Shown here in pieces: positions 10,879 to 22,824 of a DNA stretch of 64,000 bases. The stretch's first letter is position 1. Each line of letters begins with the position of its first letter. The notes under the pieces were generated by a model, which searched no databases, had not been told where the DNA came from, and saw only the letters and a list, made by a program, of their open reading frames with translations. This DNA is from Stomorhina lunata (lineage: Eukaryota > Arthropoda > Insecta > Diptera > Rhiniidae). The position numbers and the translations under genes are program-made. Location: NCBI GenBank assembly GCA_933228675.1, contig OW121743.1, positions 108,061,468 through 108,125,467 on the forward strand. The letters run 5' to 3'.

Positions 10879-11174
10879 TTATAAAAAGTTTCTTCAGTAA
10901 GCAAACCCAAGATACTTAAGGAAAACCAATAATTAAACAAATACGAATTATATTTGATACAATAATTGAAGAAATATATAAAAACTAAACAACTGATATT
11001 TTCAAATGTTACGGATTTTCAGTATTTTTTTTGTAGGTTGTTTTTTTAAACAAATGTATAAAAATCAATTTTCATGTAAATTTAAATGAATATTCATTTG
11101 AAAACAACATAACCGAAAATTTCCTAAACAACATACAATCAGTTACTGTAATAATTTCCTCAGTGTATATATAC

Positions 11175-11207
11175 CAATAGTAAGCTATTGTCTATAGCTT
11201 ACTATTG
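11175..11207. repeat. Perfect 14-bp stem hairpin
   Basis: CAATAGTAAGCTAT (11175-11188) and ATAGCTTACTATTG (11194-11207) are exact reverse complements with a 5-base loop; TATATA on both sides extends it past one mismatch. It lies between a MITE and a Helitron, with no sign of transcription. Confidence 0.75.
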
Positions 11208-11260
11208 TTATATATTAGACCTCGGCAAAGTAAAAACCACCTTAATATTTTCTTATCTTA

Positions 11261-12843
11261 TCTTATATTCTTAAACGAGCAATAATTGTATGTATTTATA
11301 TATATATAGAATGACTATCTCGAAAACGGCTCTAACGATTTTGATAAAATTTGGACATTGGGTATCTTTTTTGATGTATAGGTCGAAGAAGAAGGAACTT
11401 TTGGAACCTTTGCCTCTAAGAGGGTAAAAACGGGTAAAAAGGGGAAAAAAATCGAAAACGCTATATCTCCTTAAGTAATAGGTATAGAAACAAAATTTAA
11501 ACTACGTTTTAAACAGCTATGAAAATAAACGGACAGGTGTTTGGTACTTTTTTGAAACTATGTCCGATAAGGGGTAAAAAAGGGTGAAAATAGTTTTTTT
11601 GGTACCTTTTTAACCCACTCTTATATTTTAAACTAAGGAATATAGAAAGAAACTTTGTACTGCAATCAATAGATGTGAAAGAAATATTGAATACGTATTT
11701 GGTACTTTTTTGATTTTGTGGCCAAAATGTGTAAAAAAGGGATAAACTGATAACTTAACATCTACAAAAGTAATATGAATTGGAAAATTATGTTAACTGC
11801 TTTCTAATAAAATGTACCGAATTCAATTGGTACCAAAGAAGTACCAATTATGCATATGGAACTTTTTTGAAATTAGGGGATAAAAAGGGGAAAAAATTAG
11901 TAATGTTATAACTTTAAAACAAATTAATGTTTGTCTGTATGTATGTTCTTTATAGAATAGTAAACTGTGAATTTGATCATGTTATGCTCTTTAGCAAAGA
12001 TGCGGATAAGCCGGCGGAGGTTTTTAAGTTCCGACAGGTGGCGCCACTGAAAATTACTAAAAAATAATTAAATCGTAAACTGTACATTTGATCATACTAT
12101 GATCTTTTGCAAAGTTGTAGCGCATGAGCCGGCGAATGCTTTTTAATTGATGTGAATAATTTCCGACAGGTGGCGCTACTGAAAATTACTTAAAGTCAAT
12201 TTAATCGTAAGCTGTACATATAATCATGCTTTAATCTTTAGAAATGTTGTTGCACATGAGCCGACGAAGGTTTCTTAGTTGGTATGAAGAAATTTCGACA
12301 GGTGGCGCCACTGAAATTTACTTAAAGTCAATTTAATCGTAAACTGTACATTTAATCATGCTATAATTTTTAGCAAAGTTATTGCGGATAACCCGACAAA
12401 GGTTTATTAATTGGAATGACCAAAGACCGACAGGTGGCGCCACTGAAAATTACTCAAAATGAAATAAATCGCAAACTGTGCATTTGATCAGACTATAAGT
12501 GCATTAAATCATAAACTGTGCATTTGATCATGTTATGATCATAAGCAAAGTTGTTACGCATAAGCAGATGAAGGTTTCTTAGTGGTATGAACGACTTCAG
12601 GCGGCGCCACTGAAAACTACTCAAAATGAATTAAATCGTAAACTGTGCATTTGATCAGACTATAATCTTTAGCAAAGTTGTTGCGCATGAGTCGACGGAG
12701 GTTTCTGTTGGTATGACCAATTTTCAAAATTATTTAAAATGAGTTAAACTGTAACTGTATAAAATAAAATATATAAAAACTTTAAAATTTGCCTCAAAAT
12801 GCTTATCATAAAGCCCCGAGCTAGGCTCGGTCAACCAGGTACT
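11261..12843 (+). mobile_element. Non-autonomous Helitron, complete copy
   Basis: Begins TCTTATATTCTTAAACGAGC after an A and ends near GCCCCGAGCTAGGCTCGGTC, a GC-rich hairpin about 13 bases from the end, the classic Helitron 5'-TC and 3'-hairpin pattern. The expected CTAG-type terminus reads as GGTACT, so it may have mutated. ATCTCGAAAACGGCTC near 11314 is a common early Helitron motif. A second copy at 62391-64000 aligns from the same TC, fixing the 5' boundary. No Rep/helicase frame is present. Confidence 0.7.
11984..12770 (+). repeat. Helitron-internal minisatellite, six ~115-170-bp units
   Basis: Units carry in order a GCAAAGTTGTTGCGCATGAG core, CCGACGAAGG, TTTCTTAGTTGGTATGA, CCGACAGGTGGCGCCACTG and ATCGTAAACTGTGCATTTG. 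Cores start near 11993, 12108, 12241, 12373, 12545 and 12673. The same six-unit array occurs in the Helitron at 62391-64000. Confidence 0.75.
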
Positions 12844-13753
12844 TTGTATTTATATTCGGAAATAATCACAAAACATCTTCTCATATAAAATTACATTTTT
12901 GTCGCTTACGATAATTTTGCTCTAAGGGCTTAAAATATTGATAAAATAAAATAAATATTTATGCAGTTCAGATTTTTTTGAGTTATGCTTCTATTCATGT
13001 AAATGATGGACATGTATAACATGTGAAAATATATTTAGATGTAAAGTTGGCATGCATGAATTTAATGAAAACTAATAATTTTTGTCAATTCTATTTCCTT
13101 TTAGTTTTAATTACAAAAATTAAAATGTAAATGTTGTTTGTTCGCTTCAATTCAATTCAGTTTAGTTTTAACTAGAGTCGAGTAATAAATACATATGTAG
13201 TACATTTCTACATACATGCATACATATGTTGTAATATTTGCTGTCATAAATTTAAATGTACTTTTTCCCCAATTTAATTAATATTCATGTACATCAAATA
13301 AACTGAATCGGCGAGTGTGTGCAACAATATTCATTAAAATGAGTTTCATTTTTTCAATTTCAAACAAAAAATATTTATGTAAATTTTTAAGCAAAACTCA
13401 ACGATGAGTAAAAATGTAAAAAATTTTATAATTACATACGAAACAAACAGATCAAAAGTGATTTTTTTTTCTATTAAATTTCGTATTCTATAGCTATTTT
13501 GAAAAATATCCCTGCAAATATTTATGTGTATAAATTTTTTATTTATGTTACGAGTAAATGCATTTTGCATCTATTTGACACATTAAAATCTAAATTAAAA
13601 TAAAAAATTGAATATTTCATAAAGACAGCGAAAAAAAGAAACTTTAATTTGACAGTTGCTCTTAATGGCATTTTTTGTTGTCGTTGTTATAAATAGCAGC
13701 TATTGCCTCAATGCAGTTGCATTTTAATTCCAGTTGTTGGTTGGTTTGCTTTT
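12844..13753. other. AT-rich spacer, nothing recognised
   Basis: Contains ordinary AT-rich sequence with a few short GTTGTT-like patches (13675-13745). No credible exon, RNA gene or element end. Confidence 0.5.
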
Positions 13754-14492
13754 TATACCCTTCACCACCATAGGTGGAAAGGGTATTATAAGTTTGTGCT
13801 GATGTTTGTAACGCATAGAAATATTTGTCTTAGACCCACCTTTTAGTATACCAATAGGCTTAGAATCACTTTCTGAGTCGATTTAGCGATGTCCGTCCGT
13901 CCGTCTGGCTGGCTGGACCCCCATGTAAACTTTGTAATCAAACTACAGGTCGCAATTCTAAAGATAATTTGATGAAATTTGGCACAGATCATTTTTTTGA
14001 TAACGGGACCATGGCTATTGAAATTGGTCAAAATTGGTCCATTATTTATGGTACCTTCCATAGGTCCCACTTCCCGGAATTGCTATATTGGCCACGAATA
14101 TCAATATTTTTTCATGAAATTTAAAACAAATACTGCTTATGTCAACTAAAATCACTGTACTAAATTTTTTTGAAATCGGTCCACATTTGACCATAGCTCC
14201 CATACAAACTCTTCTTTAAAAACGCACTAAATGAGATAAAAAATCACTTAAACGCTCGTAAATCTAAAGATAATGGAAATTTTGAGTCTATTTTTTGCAT
14301 ACATAATTTTTGTAACAACTGTAAATAATCTGCCAAATTTCGAGATAATCGGTCCACATTTGAGAAAATGTTTGTATGATGGCAAAATTTAGCAACTATT
14401 TGTCTTTACATAGGAAAAATAACACCTTTGACCTTAGTGGTGAAGGGTATCGTATGGTCGGCTTGACCGACTATAGCGCTTTCTTACTTGTT
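13754..14492 (+). mobile_element. DINE-1/Helentron-like element, family A, copy 2 (complete)
   Basis: Starts TATACCCTTCACCACCATAG, with an AGGTGGAAAGGGTATT hairpin partner, and ends GACCGACTATAGCGC then TTCTTACTTG. GTCCGTCCGTCTGGCTGGC lies near 13890-13915. The sub-terminal pair ATACCCTTCACCA / TGGTGAAGGGTAT is visible at both ends. No coding frame; a 75-codon minus frame inside it is chance. Confidence 0.65.
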
Positions 14493-15005
14493 TTTCCTAA
14501 TTTTTTTTTTTGAATTGAATAGAAGCGAATGGTTTGGCTTAGTTTCCTCCTTTTGCTACTTTAATGCCTCAGGAATAATGTTGTCAGTTCATAAATCTTT
14601 AAAATAGCTGTCAAGATGCAAAATACAATGCAGATAGATTTTTTTTTGTAGTTTTTAATAAATATTTAGTTGGAAAATCTGAAAGCAAATTAGAAAAAAT
14701 GTTGCTTTAGTTTTTAGATATATACTTGGTGGTTTCGACATTCTGTTAGTTGTGGCGACACCGTGTCATTAGATTGATTTTGAAATAAAGTGTTTGTCAA
14801 TAGTGGTCGATATGAGATTTATGTCATCGAGTGAGTTAATTACATTCAAAAAAGATTTGATAAAGTAATTAATGTGTCTTGGGCTTATGAATAATGTGTT
14901 TATTATGTTAATTTATTTGCTAGTTTTATATGAAAAAGGAAGGTTTTATAATGCTCAAGGGGCAGCGTAGACACTTTATCAGGCACGAGTTTATATTTTT
15001 TGAAA
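14493..15005. other. AT-rich spacer
   Basis: No gene or repeat recognised. It runs directly into the first 31-bp array. Confidence 0.5.
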
Positions 15006-16330
15006 TTCAAATTTAATATAATTTTTTTTTGAAAAATTTCCTATAAAAATTATTTTATAAAAATTTTTAGTTGCGGGAAATTCGATATCAAAATCTCTTT
15101 CTAGAAATATAAACTTTTCTATAGAATATCTTCTGACAAATAAATTTTTCTTAAAAATTTTTTCTATATAAAAATTTTACTGTAGAAAATTTTTCGATAT
15201 TAACATTTTTTTTTATAAAAAATTTTTCAATATAATAATTTTTCTATGGAAAATTTTTCAATATAATAATTTTTCTATTGAAAATTTTTCGATATAAAAA
15301 TTTTTCTATAGAAAATTTTTCGATATAAAAATTTTTCTATTGAAAATTTTTCGATATAAAAATTTTTCTTTAGAAAATTTTTCGATATAAAAATTTTTCT
15401 ATAGAAAATTTTTCGATATAAAAATTTTTCTATAGAAAATTTTTCGATATAAAAATTTTTCTATAGAAAATTTTTCGATATAAAAATTTTTCTATAGAAA
15501 ATTGTTCGACATAAAAATTTTTCTATAGAAAATTGTTCGACATAAAAACTATTTTATATAAAATTTTTCAATACATAAACGTTTCTATTAAATTTTTTTC
15601 GATGTAAAAACTTTTCTATAGAAAATTTTTCGGATATTAAATTTTTCTGTTGAAATTTTTTCAATATAAAAATTTTTCTATAGACATTAAAATTTTTCTA
15701 TAAAAATTTTTTCGATACCAAACATTTTTCCATAGAAAATTTTTCGATATTAAAATTTTCTATAGAAAATTTTTTGAAATTTTCTATAGAAAATTTTTTG
15801 ATATGAAATTTTCTATAGAAAATTTTTTGATATAAAATTTTCTATAGAAAATTTTTTGATATAAAATTTTTCGATGCAAAAATTTTTCTATAGAAAATTT
15901 TTCGATATAAAAATTTTTAGATATTAATAGAAAATTTTTAAATATAAAAATTCTATAGCTAATTTTCTATAAAAATTTTTTCGATACCAAACATTTTTCC
16001 ATAGAAAATTTTTCGATATTAAAATTTTCTATAGAAAATTTTTTGAAATTTTCTATAGAAAATTTTTTGATATGAAATTTTCTATAGAAAATTTTTTGAT
16101 ATAAAATTTTCTATAGAAAATTTTTTGATATAAAATTTTTCGATGCAAAAATTTTTCTATAGAAAATTTTTCGATATAAAAATTTTTAGATATTAATAGA
16201 AAATTTTTAAATATAAAAATTCTATAGCTAATTTTTCGACATAAAAATTTTTTCTATTGAAGTTTTTGCGATAGAAAGATTATTCTATAGAAAATTTTTT
16301 GGAAATAAAATTTTAAGAAAGTAGAAAATT
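15006..16330. repeat. Satellite array R1, ~31-bp units
   Basis: Unit order: TTCGATAT, A5, T5, CTATAG, A4, T3. Units at 15285-15520 are nearly identical; the edges decay. The second half contains an exact 269-bp tandem duplication. The unit is two related 15-16-bp halves. Confidence 0.9.
15698..16234. repeat. 269-bp tandem duplication inside R1
   Basis: 15698-15966 and 15967-16235 are identical or nearly so, including irregular units such as TCGATACCAAACATTT and TTAGATATTAATAG. Such identity points to a recent unequal exchange. Confidence 0.85.
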
Positions 16331-16450
16331 CTTCGATTCATAATTAAAATCTTTTAAAATTAAAATGAAGTTAAAATATTTTTAATCTAGTTTTTCAATT
16401 TGTTTCTATAATTTTTGCAAATATATAGATTAGATTATGTAGATTAGAAC

Positions 16451-16760
16451 TAAGGCCTATAATATAAAGACGTTGCACTTCCCTACATTGATTTCCGTAT
16501 AGTCGTTTTGAAAAGTCCCATAAAAAAGAGTATATACAACTTATACTCCAATTCTGAAACAACTAATTCGGAAACTATTATCCAATGAGAGAAAGCTAAG
16601 GCACATACAAGTGCTCATGAAGTGGAGGTTTGCTTGTGCGTTTATGTGTTTTGGAAGAAAACAAATGTATGTATGTGTTTTTCATTGTTTCTTATCTATT
16701 TTTATTTCACATTTGAAATAAAATGTATGGAGCGCAATATCTTTATATTGTCTTTGACCT
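16451..16760. mobile_element. MITE-like family C, copy 1
   Basis: Inverted ends CTATAATATAAAGACGTTGC and, from the right on the other strand, GACAATATAAAGATATTGCG. Internal words CCAATGAGAGAAAGCTAAGG and GTTTATGTGTTTT are shared with copies at 19059 and 32493. No open frame and no clear target duplication. Confidence 0.6.
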
Positions 16761-17430
16761 AAGTTTTAACTTCAAAGCAGAATATAAATTGTTTGCATAT
16801 ATTTGCATATTTTACCTAAAATCAATAATGACTACAAATATTTTAAAAATACTTAAATTTATAACATTTTTTGTCTTAAACAAAATCAATAAATTTCCAA
16901 TTAGTTTAGCTCATGGTCCTTCGACCCTTGTACATATATCAATTTTCTAAGCTTAATTTCATAATTGAATTATTTTTGTAAATATCAAAAGTATTGTTTT
17001 GCAATTTTAAATTAATCTTTTATTTTTCTATATATATTTTTTTATTAAATATTTATGGATTGCCAGAAAATGTCTATTTAATTACACAATTAAATTGAAA
17101 TTTTTGTAGTTGTGTTTCTTTTTTTGTCCTGCAGTCTGCAATTCAATACAACAGTAATACTGTTAAAAATATCATATTTGTAGTAATTTAAATAATACCT
17201 CGGGCTGTAAATTTATCAGCAAATAGGACAATAAAAAGAACAGCAAAAATATAAAACTATGAACTCATAGTCGAACAAGTTGCTAACAGACGTAAAACTC
17301 AACGTGAAACGAACATTGCAACACAAAAATAGAATTTCATACATAAAAATTTTCATTCACAATCAAAATACATTTAAAATATCATGTAGACATTCGCAGA
17401 AAATGTACCTGCAGACATACAGTGATTAAT
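16761..17430. other. AT-rich spacer
   Basis: No convincing gene. A 75-codon frame starting inside family C lacks any recognisable feature. Confidence 0.45.
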
Positions 17431-18470
17431 AAAAGTTTTTAAATTTAATGGAAATTTTAGTTATTGAAAGCAAAGTTTTAGTTTTACAAAATACAAGTTG
17501 TTATGTTATTAACATAGGTTTAGGTTATTAACATAATTTTATGTTATTAACATAACTTCATGTTATTAACATCACTTCATGTTATTAACATAACATTATG
17601 TTAATAACATAATTGAATGTTATTACCATAAGTTTATGTTATTAACATAACTTAATGTTATAAAAGTTTTTAAATTAACTGGAAATTTTAGATATTTAAA
17701 CAAAGCTTTAGTTTTATAAAATACAAGTTGTTATGTTATTAATACAAATTTATGTTAATTACATAGCTTTATGTTATTAGCATAATTTAATATTTTTACC
17801 ATAAGTTTATGTTATTAACAAAACTCTATGTTATTAACATAACTACATGTGATTAACATAACTTTATGTTATTAACATAACATTATGTTATAAACACAAC
17901 ATTATGCTATTAACATAACATCATGTTCTTAACATAACTTTATGTTATTTACATAACTTTATGTTTAAGGTAATTTTAATGTTTGCAAATGTAAATGTTT
18001 TGTAACTAATGCTCAAGTATTGCAACATATTTTTAACATAATTTTATGTTATTATCATAACTTTATATTAAAATAATATTATCTTAATACATACCATACA
18101 TGACTACATGTGGTTAAGATAACTTTATATTATTAACATAACATTATGTTAATTACACAACATTATGTTATTAACATAACATTATGTTATTTACATAACA
18201 TTATGTTATAAACATAACATTATGCTATTAACATAACATTATGCTATTAACATAACATTATGTTCTTAACATAACTTTATGTTATTTACATAACTTTATG
18301 TTTAAGGTAATTGTATGTTATATTAACATAACTTTAGTGCAATTTAACTTTTGTTTGTCACTGTATCACTAAAAATAACTGTAAAATTGTAAAATTTTTT
18401 AATGTTTGCAAATGTAAATGTTTTGTAACTAATGCTCAAGTATTGCATCATATTTTGTAACGCTTATTTT
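17431..18470. repeat. Palindromic ~19-bp tandem array (TTATGTTATTAACATAA)
   Basis: About thirty units by eye at 17501-17663, 17731-17965 and 18032-18335. The core TTATGTTA-T-TAACATAA is a perfect dyad with a single central base. Non-array words are also duplicated: 17431-17505 recurs at 17662-17735, 17971-18040 recurs near 18393-18460, and 17930-17975 recurs near 18267-18310, so the block grew by larger duplications as well. The consensus shares nothing with the 30-bp arrays. Confidence 0.85.
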
Positions 18471-19058
18471 AACATAAGTCTTGTTTTTACAACTGTTGCT
18501 ATTTTTATTTTTGGCTTGAAAATGTAAAATAAATTAATTTATGGAAATACTATTTTGTGTATATTAACATAATCATGTTGTTTTGCAAATGTTGCTAAAT
18601 ATGTACGAGTAAGTATTAGACATATGCATAAGAATGATTAAAACTAATTAAATTTTCTTGTTATTTCTCTGAAATGACAATTTTATACAAACGATAATGT
18701 TCATTTATTTCTTAAGGCGTGATAGAAAATATAGTTGAGACAACAAAAAGGGTGTAATTGTATTTTTTTGTTAAAGAAACTAAAATTTAAATTTAAATTT
18801 AGTTTGAATGGGTTAAATTATTGAAGAAGTCTATTAGGCCCGCTCATAAGGTGCCCTACACCGCTAAAGTCTCACAAAACTGGACACAATATCCACAAGT
18901 TGACTCATAACTGATTAATTAACGGCCAGGCTAAAGTCTTTTCTGACTGTTATATGAAGAGCTTGTATCTCCTTAACTAATATAGATAACAATAAAATAT
19001 AAATTTAACAGAAATAAGAGGACGGGTATTTGTAATTGAAAATAATGGATCGAATTTT
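18471..19058. other. AT-rich spacer
   Basis: Ordinary sequence; no gene or RNA signal recognised. Confidence 0.45.
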
Positions 19059-19295
19059 ACCAAAGACTCTATAATTAAAAGATGTTGCACTTCCATACAA
19101 CGATTTGTTGTATGGTCTTTTCGAAAAGTCCCATAATGATATATACTGCTTTTACTCTAATTCGAAAACAACTAATGGAGACGATTATCCAATGAGAGAT
19201 AGCTAAGGCACACACACGTGTTCGTGAAATGTAAGTTTGTTTGTGCGTTTATGTGTTTTTCATTATTCTTTATTCGCTTTAATTTCACATTTCAC
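19059..19295. mobile_element. MITE-like family C, copy 2 (right end missing)
   Basis: Starts ACCAAAGACTCTATAATTAA and follows copies 1 and 3 through CCAATGAGAGATAGCTAAGG to TTCACATTTCAC, then diverges; the inverted right end GCAATATCTTTATATT is absent. Confidence 0.6.
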
Positions 19296-20104
19296 TGAAA
19301 AAAATTGAATGACCATTTATCAAGTTATAAGCCCAATTTCATTAGTATCTGTCAACTAAAAAATATATTTTTTTTAATTAATCATGAACGGTCCATTGCA
19401 TCTGTACCAACCTATAGACCTTCCAGAAATAGATATAGTGTTAAATATAAAATCCACTTTTTTTAACTTTTTTTGTCTTTTAATTTATTTACTGCTAACC
19501 ATTTCAAACATCCAAGTTCATACAAGTTTCAATCAACACCAACCAACATTTGTAGAATATAAAGAAACAAAAAAGCACTGCAAAAACTTCATCCACTTCA
19601 TACCAAATACTCTTCATCTTAAACAACAATAAAATACTGACCAACTGAAGAACACTTCTTTTCGATCCAAGATTAAAGCTGTTGATGATGGCCTAATGCC
19701 TATTACTTAAATTTCATAGGAGTATGTAAAAATACAAACATACTTCTAGTATAAGCCATACGATTTGGACATCGATCAAAGTGTATGATGGTAACTATTG
19801 CAATCACTAAATACTCGTCTAATACATTTACATAGAAACAACAACTACTGACTGTTGTTGCATGTAGTTTATATGTTGGCAACATACAACATATTGCCAA
19901 CATTTAAGCATTAGTAGGTATTAGCACTATTTTCATGGACCAAATGTAGAACCAATGAATACTAAGAATTAAACTGTTACAAAGAACAACAAACGATTTT
20001 AAGTCGAATGAAGGAATTGAAAGAGCTGGAACCTCTTAATCTACACAGTCGGATATTTCAAAGAACTCTGGCTAAATACCAAACCCTTTTTCGATTTTCA
20101 ATCT
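19296..20104. other. AT-rich spacer with one small hairpin
   Basis: A 10-bp perfect stem ATGTTGGCAA / TTGCCAACAT lies at 19873-19903 with an 11-base loop. An 82-codon frame at 19384-19632 has a hydrophobic stretch but no recognised family or supporting context, so I do not call it a gene. Confidence 0.4.
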
Positions 20105-22445
20105 AAATCTTTTATGGAATAATTTTCGATATTAAGTTTATAGAAAAAATTTTCGATGTTAAACTTTTATTGACAAATTTTCGATGTTAAATTTTTATAG
20201 AAAAATTTGAGATGTTAAATTTTTATAGAAAAATTTGCGATGTCAAATTTTTATAGAAAAATTTTTTATGTTAAATTTTTATAGAAAAATTTTCCATGTT
20301 AAATTTTTATAGAAAAATGTTCGATGTTAATTTTAATAGAAAAATTTTTGATGCAAGCATTTTTATAAAAAAAAATTTTATTTAACATTTTTATACAAAA
20401 GTTTTTGATATATAGTTTTTGAATAGAAATGTTTTTGATGTTAAATTTTTATAGAAAAATTTTCGATGTTAAATTTTTATAGAAAAATTTTTATAAAAAT
20501 ATTTTCGGTGTTAAATTTTTATACAAAAAAAAAATTCGATGTAACATTTTTATTCAAACATTTTTGATGTAAAATTTTGATAGAAACAGTTTTGATGTTA
20601 AATTTTTATAGAAAAAATTTCGATGTTAAATTTTTGTAGAAAAATTTTCGATGTTAAATTTTTATAGAAAAACTTTCGATGTTAAATTTTTATAGAAAAA
20701 TTTTCGATGTTAAATTTTTATAGAAAAATTTTCGATATTAAATTTTTACAGAAAAATTTTCGATGTTAAATTTTTATAGAAAAATTTTCGATATTAAATT
20801 TTTACAGAAAAATTTTCGATGTTAAATTTTTATAGAAAAATTTTTGATGTTAATTTTAATAGAAAAATTTTTGATGCAAACATTTTTATAAAAAAATTTT
20901 TATTTAACATTTTTATACAAAAGTTTTTGATGTAAAATTTGAATAGAAATATTTTTGATGTAAAATTTGACTAGAAATATTTTTGATGTTTAATTTTTAT
21001 AGAAAATTTTGCGATGTTAAATTTTTATATAAACATTTTGGTGTAAAAGTTGTATAGAAATATTTTTGGTGTTAAATTTTTATACAAAAAAAATTCGATG
21101 TAACATTTTTATTCAAACGTTTTTGATGTAAAATTTTGATAGAAATAGTTTTGATGTTAAATTTTTATAGAAAAAATTTCGATGTTAAATTTTTATAAAA
21201 AAAATTTTGATTTTAAATTATTATAGAAAAATTTTCGATGTTAAATTTCTGTAGAAAAATTTTCGATGTTAAATTTTTATAGAAAAACTTTCGATGTTAA
21301 ATTTTTATAGAAAAATTTTTGATGTTAAATTTTTATAGAAAAATTTTCGATATTAAATTTTTATAGAAAAATTTTCGATGTTAAATTTTTATAGAAAATT
21401 TTCGTTGTCAAATTTTTTAAGGAAAAATTTTCGATATAAAATTTTTATCAATATAATTTTGATAGAAAACTTTTCGATGTTTAATTTGAATAAAAAAATT
21501 TCGATTTTAAATTTATATAGAAAAATTTTAAATGTTAAATTTTTATCGAAAAATTTTCAATATTAGATTTTTATAGAAAAATTTTCTGATGTAAAATTTT
21601 TATATAAAAAGATTTTTAATGTAAAATTTTTATGTAGAGAGTTTTTCAATGTTCAGTTTTTATATAGAAAAATTTTCGATGTTAAATTTTTACATAGAAA
21701 AATTTTCGATGCTAAATTATAACATAATAATATAAAAATTTATATAGATGTAAAAATTTCTATAGAAATATTTTTCGTTTAAAAAAATTTTACAGAAAAT
21801 TTTTCGATTTAAAAATTTCAGTAAAAAATTTTTTAATAAAAAAATTTCTATAGAAAGTTTCTCAAAATTAAGATTACATTTTTTGATTTAAAAATTTCTA
21901 TTGAAAATTTTTTGACTTAAACATTTTTATAGTAAATTTTTTGATTTAAAAATTTCTATAGAAAATTTTGATAGAAAATTATAACAGAAAAATTCTCGAT
22001 GTACAATTCTTGTATAGAAAAATTTTCGATAAAAAATTTTTATATAGAAATATCTTTAATGGAAAATTTTACATAGAAAAATTGGCAATATAAAATTTCT
22101 ATGTAGAAAAATTTTGATGTAAAATTTCTGTATAGAAAAATTTTCTGATGTAAAATTTTGACGTAGAAAAAATTTTGGATGGAAACTTTTTAAAGAGAAA
22201 AATTTTCGATGTTAAATTTTTATAGAAAAATGTTTGATGATAAACTTTAATAGAAAATTTTTCGATATTAAATTTATGTAGAAAAAGTTTCGATGTAAAA
22301 TTTTTATAGAAAATTTGACGATATTAAGTTTTTATAGAAAAATTTTGATGTACAGTTTTTATATAGAAAAATTTTCGATTTCAAATTTTTATATAGAAAA
22401 ATTTTCGATTTCAAGTTTTTTTATGATAAAATTTTGAAAAATTAG
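20105..22445. repeat. Satellite array R2, ~29-bp units
   Basis: Unit order: TTCGATGT, TAAA, T5, ATAG, A5, T3. This variant has CGATGTT where R1, R4, R5, R9 and R10 have CGATAT. Most regular at 20600-20850 and 21170-21400; degenerate after 21720. The block 20330-20600 is similar in order to 20850-21170, including irregular GATGCAAACATTTTT units, suggesting a ~530-bp higher-order repeat. Confidence 0.88.
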
Positions 22446-22824
22446 GTTTCATCAGGCTTGAGTTCATTTTAATTTTCAAATTATTAATTTTGAAAATTGG
22501 AAAGTAAATTATGGAGAAAAACTGAAAAAATTATTTTTGAACGCGGCTAGTGGATTGCAATTTCTGTCCCGCCACAGGACGTCATCAGCACTTAGCGCCC
22601 TCGACCACAGTCGAGTTGTCAAATCGCAGAGATAATCATCAATTTAACTCATTGAGTTTGATCGAACATCACTACGATTAATTGATTGTGTATTCTCCTA
22701 TTACTTGTTTTGCTCGATCTTTTCACTTGCCGTTGGCATGTAGAGAAGAACAAGACTTTTTGGTTTGATGCTATTTTTTTTTCAATTAATTCTAAAGTTC
22801 GAATAATTAATTCCCAAATAAATA
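22446..22824. other. Spacer with a GC-richer patch and hairpin
   Basis: 22545-22640 is much GC-richer than its surroundings and contains CTCGAC-CACA-GTCGAG, a short hairpin. It might be the end of an old insertion; nothing else identifies it. Confidence 0.4.

Larger units (their letters stand above)
8874..11165 (-). mobile_element. TA-flanked MITE, copy 2, interrupted by two nested insertions
   Basis: Reverse-complement copy of 5128-5858, with TA at 8872-8873 and 11166-11167. Removing the insertions at 9015-10315 and 10616-10878 with one copy of each target duplication leaves about 723 bp, close to the 731 bp of copy 1. It shares the end motifs CACTCAG and CACTGAG. A 107-codon minus-strand frame over 10476-10799 crosses the MITE and the 263-bp insertion and is not a gene. 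Confidence 0.8.

Noticed and set aside
15006..16330. Phased A-tracts giving strong intrinsic curvature
   Set aside because: AnTn blocks recur every ~15 bp, about one and a half turns, so bends should largely cancel rather than add.
19873..19903. microRNA hairpin
   Set aside because: Stem of only 10 bp with an 11-base loop is far too short for a precursor.
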